Shown here: in pieces, positions 1-4,468 of the stretch | Layout of the letters: each line of letters opens with the position of its first letter | Numbering within the stretch: position 1 is the stretch's first letter | NCBI GenBank assembly: GCA_905236615.1 | Contig: CAJORC010000242.1 | Coordinates: 1-5,614, forward strand | Length of the DNA stretch: 5,614 bases | Direction: 5' to 3' | Source of the DNA: an uncultured Lachnospiraceae bacterium | Lineage (GTDB): Bacteria; Bacillota; Clostridia; Lachnospirales; Lachnospiraceae | Made by a program: the position numbers and the translations under genes | Notes under the pieces: model-generated | Told to the model about the DNA's origin: nothing | What the model saw: only the letters and a program-made list of their open reading frames with translations | Database searches by the model: none

Positions 1-770
1 ACGTTTGCATCAACCTTAACTGTTGTAGAACCTTCCTCAACCCACGGAGCTGAAGTATTGTTTGTATAAACTCGCTCGGTATCGATAGTTGATGAGTTCA
101 TGTAGTAACCTGCTGCCTTTAACTTTTCTGCTGCTGCATTGTACTTATCCCAGTCTGCAACTATCTCATGTACTGCGTTCGGATCATCTGTTCCGAATAC
201 CTCTTTTGCGATAGACCTGCGGTAAATGAATACTCCGGGACAGCCCTGCCAGCTTGTTGCTCTCTGTACGCCGTCTGCATCACATGCTGCAGCCTTTGTA
301 TATTCATACTGATCTGCGAGATCGCTGTCGGGATTTATGCCAAGTTCCTTAAGCGGTATTGCAACATCGATATCCTTGTCTCTGTATTTTGTAAGATAAT
401 CTGTCTCTGCGATGAAGATATCAACCTTGTCATCCTGTGCTGCGCTGTCCTGCTGTTTGATCGCCTCATCAAGCTTATCCTGATAAACTCCGTCCTGGTT
501 AGGGTTGATCGTCCAGTGAATCTCTGTTCCATCCTTGAGCTTTGTTACTGTTCCGTCTGCGCTTGTCTCCTGTACTTCAGGATAATAATCTGTGATACGT
601 GTACGGAATTCTTCATTAAATGCCCAGATGTTTATTACCTTACCCTCTTCTTCTGATGAGAAGTATGAAGCACTCTTTGCTGCGCCGCCTGATGATGCGC
701 CGCATCCTGCCATTACGCTGATTCCCATTGTAGATGCCATAAGCAGAGCTAAAACCTTTTTATAATTCAT
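1..770 (-). CDS. Extracellular solute-binding lipoprotein of a (probably sugar) ABC transporter, 5' part only
   Basis: The protein starts at ATG 770-768 and runs off the left edge after 256 complete codons. It has a lipoprotein signal: M-N-Y-K-K, a hydrophobic core, and a lipobox-like MAG-C with the lipidated Cys at residue 23. A Gly/Ser/Ala-rich tether follows to about residue 35. The mature part begins with KVINIWAFNEEF (44-55), the usual first strand of family 1 carbohydrate-binding proteins. VDIFIAE (117-122) and a Trp/Gly segment with WQGCPGVFIYRR (174-185) also fit the fold. Such lipoproteins capture a sugar outside the membrane and deliver it to a two-permease ABC importer; permease genes would be expected beyond the left edge. 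It is transcribed divergently from an AraC regulator, which suggests substrate-induced control. The family call is firm. The substrate cannot be read from the sequence, and a peptide or other solute is possible. Confidence 0.88.
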   Translation of the reverse strand, partial: MNYKKVLALLMASTMGISVMAGCGASSGGAAKSASYFSSEEEGKVINIWAFNEEFRTRITDYYPEVQETSADGTVTKLKDGTEIHWTINPNQDGVYQDKLDEAIKQQDSAAQDDKVDIFIAETDYLTKYRDKDIDVAIPLKELGINPDSDLADQYEYTKAAACDADGVQRATSWQGCPGVFIYRRSIAKEVFGTDDPNAVHEIVADWDKYNAAAEKLKAAGYYMNSSTIDTERVYTNNTSAPWVEEGSTTVKVDAN

Positions 771-774
771 TTTT

Positions 775-782
775 TCCTCCTT
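775..782 (-). promoter_or_regulatory. Ribosome binding site of the solute-binding lipoprotein
   Basis: On the minus strand AAGGAGGA lies five bases before ATG 770. It is a near-perfect Shine-Dalgarno sequence and fixes the start codon, in agreement with the signal peptide that follows. Confidence 0.85.
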
Positions 783-820
783 ATAAAACATATAACTTTA
801 TAACTGCTTTTGTTGCCTGT

Positions 821-840
821 TTGTTTAACTCTTGAATATG
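821..840. repeat. Direct repeat, copy 1 (candidate operator)
   Basis: TTGTTTAACTCTTGAATATG matches 1008-1028 at every base except for one extra A in the second copy. Flanks of the two copies are unrelated. This copy lies in the leader of the lipoprotein transcript, downstream of its predicted start point. A near-identical 20-mer twice within 250 bp is unlikely by chance. A binding site for the neighbouring AraC regulator is the simplest reading, but that is inference. Confidence 0.6.
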
Positions 841-868
841 TCTATATAATAATTGTTTTTAAGACATG

Positions 869-898
869 TTTATATTAGATTGATTGTAAAAATATCAA
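869..898 (-). promoter_or_regulatory. Predicted promoter of the solute-binding lipoprotein gene
   Basis: Read on the minus strand, a -35 box TTGATA (898-893, five of six consensus bases) is followed by an 18-base spacer and a -10 box TATAAA (874-869, five of six). Transcription would start near 862, leaving a leader of about 90 bases. The -35 box falls inside the spacer of the rightward promoter of the AraC gene, so the two promoters overlap. A prediction from sequence only. Confidence 0.6.
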
Positions 899-912
899 AT
901 CGATGCTATAAT
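884..912 (+). promoter_or_regulatory. Predicted extended -10 promoter of the AraC-family gene
   Basis: TTGTAA (884-889) is followed by a 17-base spacer and a perfect TATAAT (907-912). TG at 904-905 makes this an extended -10 element (TGCTATAAT), which compensates for the weak -35. Transcription would start near 919, giving a leader of about 100 bases that contains the 943-964 palindrome. It is interleaved with the leftward lipoprotein promoter. Confidence 0.65.
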
Positions 913-942
913 TTTTTACCGAAAGTGTTTCCGATGATTTTC

Positions 943-964
943 AAAAACATATTAATATGTTTTT
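943..964. repeat. Perfect 22-bp palindrome in the AraC gene leader
   Basis: The half AAAAACATATT (943-953) is followed directly by its reverse complement (954-964), and the T run continues to 966. The site lies between the predicted rightward promoter and the AraC gene. It could be an operator for a dimer or, because of its T run, a weak AT-only attenuator. The core CATATT/AATATG also resembles the GAATATG end of the 821-840 and 1008-1028 repeats. Confidence 0.55.
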
Positions 965-1007
965 TTGAACAAGCATCAGGAAACTCTTGGCTACTGTATA
1001 AAACGGA

Positions 1008-1028
1008 TTGTTTAACTCTATGAATATG
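1008..1028. repeat. Direct repeat, copy 2, overlapping the AraC-family start codon
   Basis: This is the second copy of the 821-840 repeat, with one added A (CTCTATGAATATG against CTCTTGAATATG). It begins 187 bp after copy 1. It spans the candidate TTG (1008) and both candidate ATG starts (1020, 1026) of the AraC-family gene, so a protein bound here could block expression of the regulator. Confidence 0.6.
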
Positions 1029-1793
1029 AATAAAGAAATCACTGAAAACTGGCAGCTTGACGAGACAAACGTCAACGACGATCAGATAGTTCACCGTGAA
1101 CCCAATGAGGAAATACAGTTCTGCATGAATGTTGCAAACGGTGAAGTTGAAAAGATTGAAGCAAACTGCCGCGAAGGACATTTTTATCAGATGGACGAAG
1201 GCGTGGGCGTTCTTTCCAAAGACCCCGTCTTAAACCTTAAATATCATTTTGTCATAACTATCGCACTCATCACCAGATACTGCTGTGAATACGGTATGGA
1301 GAAGGAACTCTCCTACAGGCTCTCGGATTTTTATATCCAGAAGCTTGATGACCTTAACACAAAGCAGGACGTGATAAAGCTGCATGACAGGGCAGTCATC
1401 GATTTTACAAAAAAGATGCGCCTTATCAGGCAGAATTTTTCTGTTTCAAAAACGGTGAATCAGGCTCTCGACTATATTTATTCCAATATAAAAGAACGAC
1501 TTACAATAGAAGATGTTGCATACGAACTGGGCATTTCGGAAAGCCATTTCTCCCGCCTTTTCAAGCAGGAGGTCGGTATCTCTTTTTCCGATTATGTCCG
1601 TGAAGAAAAGATCAAACGTGCAGTCAATTTATTAAAGCACAGTGACTATTCACTTATCGACATCGCAAATTATCTGGGCTTTTCGTCACAGAGTCATTTT
1701 ACCCAGATATTTAAAAAAGCCCTTGGCGTAACACCAAAGGCTTTCAGGGATGAACTTTATCAGACTGCGTGGAAATCATACGGCAGTGCTTGA
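1020..1793 (+). CDS. AraC-family transcriptional regulator
   Basis: From ATG 1020 the protein is 257 residues. The C-terminal third is a standard AraC/XylS DNA-binding domain with two helix-turn-helix units: LTIEDVAYELGISESHFSRL (about 161-180) and SLIDIANYLGFSSQSHFTQI (about 211-230). It closes with the family signature FKKALGVTPKAFR. The N-terminal part is not a cupin. Its segments NLKYHFVITIALITRYCCEYG (72-92, shown here only as landmarks NLKYHF...CCEYG) and LSYRLSDFYIQKLD resemble the helical region found in a Firmicutes group of AraC regulators. Diverging from the lipoprotein gene, it most likely controls that transporter and itself. The start is uncertain: TTG 1008 would add four residues, ATG 1026 would remove two, and none has a convincing ribosome site. 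An in-frame TAA at 999-1001 rules out anything longer. Confidence 0.9.
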   Translation: MNMNKEITENWQLDETNVNDDQIVHREPNEEIQFCMNVANGEVEKIEANCREGHFYQMDEGVGVLSKDPVLNLKYHFVITIALITRYCCEYGMEKELSYRLSDFYIQKLDDLNTKQDVIKLHDRAVIDFTKKMRLIRQNFSVSKTVNQALDYIYSNIKERLTIEDVAYELGISESHFSRLFKQEVGISFSDYVREEKIKRAVNLLKHSDYSLIDIANYLGFSSQSHFTQIFKKALGVTPKAFRDELYQTAWKSYGSA

Positions 1794-1801
1794 GTCAAAT
1801 T

Positions 1802-2641
1802 TCAGAATGTAACTATGATCCCGCCGCGCCCTGCATAAAGAGAACTTACGCCGGCGGTATTAAGGATAACGGTCCGTGCAAATTCTGCCTTTGAAATATA
1901 GCGTGACAGAACTTTTTCCGCTCTTTCCCGGCAGTTAACATGGCTTATGACAAGAGTTCTCTTCCGGGTATCCTTTATTTTTGAAAGGGACAATTCCACC
2001 ATTTTATCCAGTGCTTTTGTCATTCCCCTTGTAAGAACAGCCTGTTCTATGACTCCGTTAACTCCGAGACATACAGGTTTTATATTCAGTGCCTGGGCCG
2101 CCATCGCTTTCATTCTCGAAAGCCGTCCGTTTTTTCTCAGCGTCTCCATGCTTTCCAGAACGAAATAAGTCTGCATTCCGTTATTTATAAATTCTTCCGT
2201 TCTTTCTATTATATCTTCATATGAAAGTCCTGTGTCCGCATATTCGGCGGCTTTCATAAGAACCTGTGCTTCACCGGAAGAAGCCGACTCGGAATTGAAG
2301 ACATATATCTTCTTTTCGGGATGATCCTCTTCATAAAGGTTCGCCGCAAGCCTTGCACTCTGATAAGAGCCCGAAAGCTCAGCCGAAAGCGTTGCAACGA
2401 ATACCACATCCGCGTCACCTTCAAAAGCTTTCATATAAAGCTCAGGTGAAGGGCATGCCGACTTCGGGCATTTAGGATATTCATCAATAGTTTCAAGAAA
2501 TTTATCCATATTAAGAGAAGCATCATCAATAAAAGTCTTCTCACCCACATTGATCGTCAGAGGTACTCTTGTACAGTCATGACTTTCCTCAAAGAAAACA
2601 GGAAACTCACAGCAGCTGTCTGCAACATACTTAAACTTCAT
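1802..2641 (-). CDS. DegV family fatty-acid-binding protein
   Basis: A complete 279-residue protein, the normal length for DegV proteins. These bind a fatty acid between two alpha/beta domains; in Gram-positive bacteria, FakB members of the family present it to the kinase FakA for phosphorylation. Landmarks are the opening strand KYVADSCCEF (TDSS-like in relatives), VPLTI (26-30), a DD at 39-40, SACPSPE (61-67), LSAELSGSYQSA (85-96, the ligand carboxylate region), ETLRKNGRLSR (166-176) and NIKPV (186-190). It ends GRGGIIVTF. No fakA-like gene is visible nearby, so a role as FakB is possible but not shown. The gene is convergent with the AraC gene (8-bp gap) and diverges from the sortase operon. 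The first motif has Cys-Cys where Ser-Ser/Cys is usual, a minor oddity. Confidence 0.93.
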   Translation of the reverse strand: MKFKYVADSCCEFPVFFEESHDCTRVPLTINVGEKTFIDDASLNMDKFLETIDEYPKCPKSACPSPELYMKAFEGDADVVFVATLSAELSGSYQSARLAANLYEEDHPEKKIYVFNSESASSGEAQVLMKAAEYADTGLSYEDIIERTEEFINNGMQTYFVLESMETLRKNGRLSRMKAMAAQALNIKPVCLGVNGVIEQAVLTRGMTKALDKMVELSLSKIKDTRKRTLVISHVNCRERAEKVLSRYISKAEFARTVILNTAGVSSLYAGRGGIIVTF

Positions 2642-2651
2642 ATCTATACTT

Positions 2652-2658
2652 CTCCTCC
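2652..2658 (-). promoter_or_regulatory. Ribosome binding site of the degV-family gene
   Basis: GGAGGAG on the minus strand lies ten bases upstream of ATG 2641. The spacing is slightly long but the match is strong, and it supports this start. Confidence 0.75.
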
Positions 2659-2662
2659 ATGT

Positions 2663-2675
2663 AACGTAGTTTTAA
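2663..2675. repeat. Short direct repeat, copy 1, in the degV leader
   Basis: AACGTAGTTTTAA here matches AACGTAGTGTTAA at 2802-2814 in 12 of 13 positions and in the same orientation. It lies between the degV -10 box and ribosome site. A shared operator for the divergent genes is possible, but chance similarity is not excluded. Confidence 0.35.
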
Positions 2676-2686
2676 ATACTAGATGA

Positions 2687-2715
2687 ATTATATCATATTT
2701 AATGAAATCCAACAA
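2687..2715 (-). promoter_or_regulatory. Predicted extended -10 promoter of the degV-family gene
   Basis: On the minus strand a perfect TATAAT (2692-2687) is preceded by TG and one base, giving TGATATAAT. A poor -35 TTGTTG (2715-2710) sits 17 bases upstream. Transcription would start near 2680, with a leader of about 40 bases. Confidence 0.6.
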
Positions 2716-2797
2716 TAATAAAAGCCGGTAAACCATGATTGTCTTTTATAAAAAGCATGTGCCAAAAGATAGATGTATACACGTTTTTGTGATAAAC

Positions 2798-2803
2798 TAT
2801 AAA
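2798..2803 (+). promoter_or_regulatory. Candidate -10 box of the sortase operon
   Basis: TATAAA is the best -10-like hexamer before the operon, giving a leader of about 38 bases. No good -35 lies 16-18 bases upstream (GTATAC at 2775-2780), so it may need an activator or the real promoter may differ. Low confidence. Confidence 0.35.
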
Positions 2804-2814
2804 CGTAGTGTTAA
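2802..2814. repeat. Short direct repeat, copy 2, at the sortase-operon promoter
   Basis: AACGTAGTGTTAA is the second copy of the 2663-2675 element. It begins 139 bp after copy 1 and overlaps the end of the candidate rightward -10 box. Confidence 0.35.
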
Positions 2815-2832
2815 GAAAATGAAATTTTTGAA

Positions 2833-2840
2833 GGGGGAGG
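2833..2840 (+). promoter_or_regulatory. Ribosome binding site of the sortase-operon first gene
   Basis: GGGGGAGG ends seven bases before ATG 2848. It is a strong Shine-Dalgarno sequence and settles the start of this unrecognised gene. Confidence 0.8.
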
Positions 2841-2847
2841 CAGTCTG

Positions 2848-3576
2848 ATGAAGAAGAGTGTGCTTAGAATTGCGGCAGTTGTTCTGTTCGCGCTGGTTAT
2901 TTTTATAAATGTTTCACACGGTCATGTAAAGGCTTTTCAGGGTAATAAAAATTCTGAAGCTGCCGAGGCAACAGATGCGATCAAAGGTGACGGAGTACTT
3001 GCAATATCTACCGAAACCGAAGCTATAGCATCACCTACGATCGAGAATATAGAGTATCTGGGAGCAGGTGCGGGTGCTCCGACAACATCATCAAAGGAAA
3101 CACCCGAAGATACCGACAGCGAGGTAACAGCTCCTGTTAAACCGGAGATCAAAGAGGAAGGCAGGACTTCATTGGCAGAGGCCGAGATCATTAATGAAGA
3201 TATCGAGACCCCCAATGCTGAAGAAACAGCTGTCACAGATGCTGACAACAACGATACCGGTGATACCCTTACCGAGATTGATGCCGAGACGACCGACGTT
3301 CTTGCCGGACGTTCAGAGCCAAAGACAGCAGGAAAAGATATTCCTATCGTTCTCTTTGCAATATTTGCCCTGCTTGCTGATTTCTTCCTTGTACTTATCG
3401 AAAACGCTCATGGCATGAACGAAAATGATAAGATTGCAGCAATTAAGAAGATAAAGTCGCATGTACGTCCGAATGACAAGATCAGTCATATCAAAGCTTA
3501 TGTTGAAGTATTTACGCTTTTGCTTTACTACCATACTATCGGAAAATACATAAAACAGAATAAGAATTATGCTTAA
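2848..3576 (+). CDS. Unrecognised bitopic envelope protein with PKTA sorting-like motif, sortase operon partner
   Basis: This 242-residue protein matches no family I can name. A basic MKK start and hydrophobic stretch (about 5-24) form a signal peptide or membrane anchor; V-K-A (27-29) is a plausible signal peptidase site. Residues 30-163 are low-complexity and probably disordered: about a quarter Asp/Glu, rich in Thr and Ala, strongly acidic. Then comes SEPKTAGKDIP (156-166), directly before a second membrane segment (about 165-185, IPIVLFAIFALLADFFLVLI). That order, PKT-A/G then hydrophobic segment, resembles sortase sorting signals such as PKTGD. The end does not fit: instead of a few basic residues there are 57 more, mostly Lys-rich, with a hydrophobic/aromatic patch at 219-234. 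The gene overlaps the class B sortase gene by 8 bases, so the proteins are probably made together. It may be the sortase substrate or a membrane partner; neither is shown. Confidence 0.8.
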   Translation: MKKSVLRIAAVVLFALVIFINVSHGHVKAFQGNKNSEAAEATDAIKGDGVLAISTETEAIASPTIENIEYLGAGAGAPTTSSKETPEDTDSEVTAPVKPEIKEEGRTSLAEAEIINEDIETPNAEETAVTDADNNDTGDTLTEIDAETTDVLAGRSEPKTAGKDIPIVLFAIFALLADFFLVLIENAHGMNENDKIAAIKKIKSHVRPNDKISHIKAYVEVFTLLLYYHTIGKYIKQNKNYA

Positions 3577-4402
3577 GAAAATAAGAATACTGCTGCGCAT
3601 AGTGTTTCTGCTGTGCGCAGTATTTATAGTTATAGGACTATACCAGTTTAATGAAAATATTGAAAAAAATGAGAAGCTTCAGGCAATGAAGCTTCTTTCC
3701 GCGTCCGAGAACAGTTCCGTACTCTCCGGCTCTGCCAATGAAAAATATGAACTATCTCCTTCTGTCAGTGGAAATACGTCAGAGATTTCCGTTTCGGCAG
3801 ATGATCCAGATAATGGTATCTTACCCGAATACAGGGAACTGCATGAGATCAATCCCGATATGGTGGGCTGGCTCAAAATCGACGGAACGAATATCGACTA
3901 TCCTGTCGTAAGATGTGATGATGCGGAATATTATCTGAGCCATGACTTCTATAAAAAGGAAGACAAAAACGGAACCCCTTTTGTAAAGTCCTTCGCAGAT
4001 GTCGACAGCCCCGGCGATAATTTCGTTATTTATGCCCACAACATGAAGAACGGCACTATGTTTGGCAATCTCGATGACTACGAGAATGAAAATTTTGCAA
4101 AGGAACACTCAATAATAGAATTTGACAGTTTATATGAGAAACGTCATTATAAAGTCATTTCTGTATTCCGTTCGGAAGTCTTTTCCGAAAAGGAAAATAA
4201 TGATGACAAATTTAAGTATTATGAATATTATAATGCCGAAAGTCCCGAAGATTTTGCATATTTTTACGGAAATATAATGCACCTTTCATCATATAAATCC
4301 GATGTAAAAGCTTCCTACGGAGACAGGTTCATAACCCTTTCAACCTGTGCCTATCATACAGATAACGGCCGCTTCGTGGTTGTGGCAAAAGAGATCCGGT
4401 AA
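3569..4402 (+). CDS. srtB: Class B sortase (cysteine transpeptidase)
   Basis: A complete 277-residue protein. Sortases cut a sorting motif in secreted proteins and join the carboxyl end to peptidoglycan or another amino group outside the membrane. The N-terminus is basic followed by a membrane anchor (about 6-25), then a Ser/Glu-rich spacer to about residue 82. The catalytic domain covers about 85-277: MVGWLKIDGTNIDYPVV (98-114, a class B hallmark), active-site His157 in YAHNMKNGTMF, nucleophile Cys260 in TLSTCAY, and Arg268 in NGRFVVVAK. All three key residues are present, so it should be active. The ATG lies inside the last codons of the preceding gene (8-base overlap) and lacks a strong ribosome site, which points to translational coupling. 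Which motif it recognises is unknown. The gene ends just before a bidirectional terminator. Confidence 0.95.
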   Translation: MLKKIRILLRIVFLLCAVFIVIGLYQFNENIEKNEKLQAMKLLSASENSSVLSGSANEKYELSPSVSGNTSEISVSADDPDNGILPEYRELHEINPDMVGWLKIDGTNIDYPVVRCDDAEYYLSHDFYKKEDKNGTPFVKSFADVDSPGDNFVIYAHNMKNGTMFGNLDDYENENFAKEHSIIEFDSLYEKRHYKVISVFRSEVFSEKENNDDKFKYYEYYNAESPEDFAYFYGNIMHLSSYKSDVKASYGDRFITLSTCAYHTDNGRFVVVAKEIR

Positions 4403-4410
4403 AATATAAA

Positions 4411-4463
4411 AAGACTTCCTGCGGGTACCAGTTTTTCCCACAGGAAGTCTTATTATTTCTTTT
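4411..4463. terminator. Bidirectional intrinsic terminator between srtB and the esterase gene
   Basis: The inverted repeat has arms AAGACTTCCTGCGGG (4411-4425) and CCCACAGGAAGTCTT (4437-4451): 11 base pairs, one C-A mismatch, then three G-C pairs around an 11-base loop. The rightward transcript continues into ATTATTTCTTTT. The leftward transcript continues into TTTTTATATTTT (4412-4401). It therefore serves both convergent genes. Confidence 0.9.
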
Positions 4464-4468
4464 ATCTG

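Noticed and set aside
168..656. Open frame of 162 codons on the plus strand, Cys/Ile/Leu-rich.
   Set aside because: It lies wholly inside the solute-binding protein gene on the other strand, has no ribosome site, and its odd composition is what antisense of that gene gives.
694..706. GATGC/GCATC hairpin in the lipoprotein signal region.
   Set aside because: Five base pairs in Gly/Cys/Ala codons with no other supporting feature; expected by chance.
987..1001. A four-codon leader peptide (TTG GCT ACT GTA TAA) after AGGA.
   Set aside because: Too short and with a non-standard start; no attenuator or regulatory codons to support it.
841..1007. A small mobile element flanked by the 20/21-nt repeats as target-site duplications.
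   Set aside because: The ends of the 167-bp segment show no convincing terminal inverted repeats, and it contains well-placed divergent promoters, so operators fit better.
906..1181. Minus-strand open frame of 91 codons over the AraC start region.
   Set aside because: It covers the predicted promoter and the start of a well-supported AraC gene, has no ribosome site and no recognisable domain.
2937..3251. Minus-strand open frame of 104 codons, Ser/Ala/Val-rich.
   Set aside because: Antisense shadow of the acidic Thr/Glu-rich ectodomain; the signal peptide, ribosome site and operon context favour the plus-strand gene.
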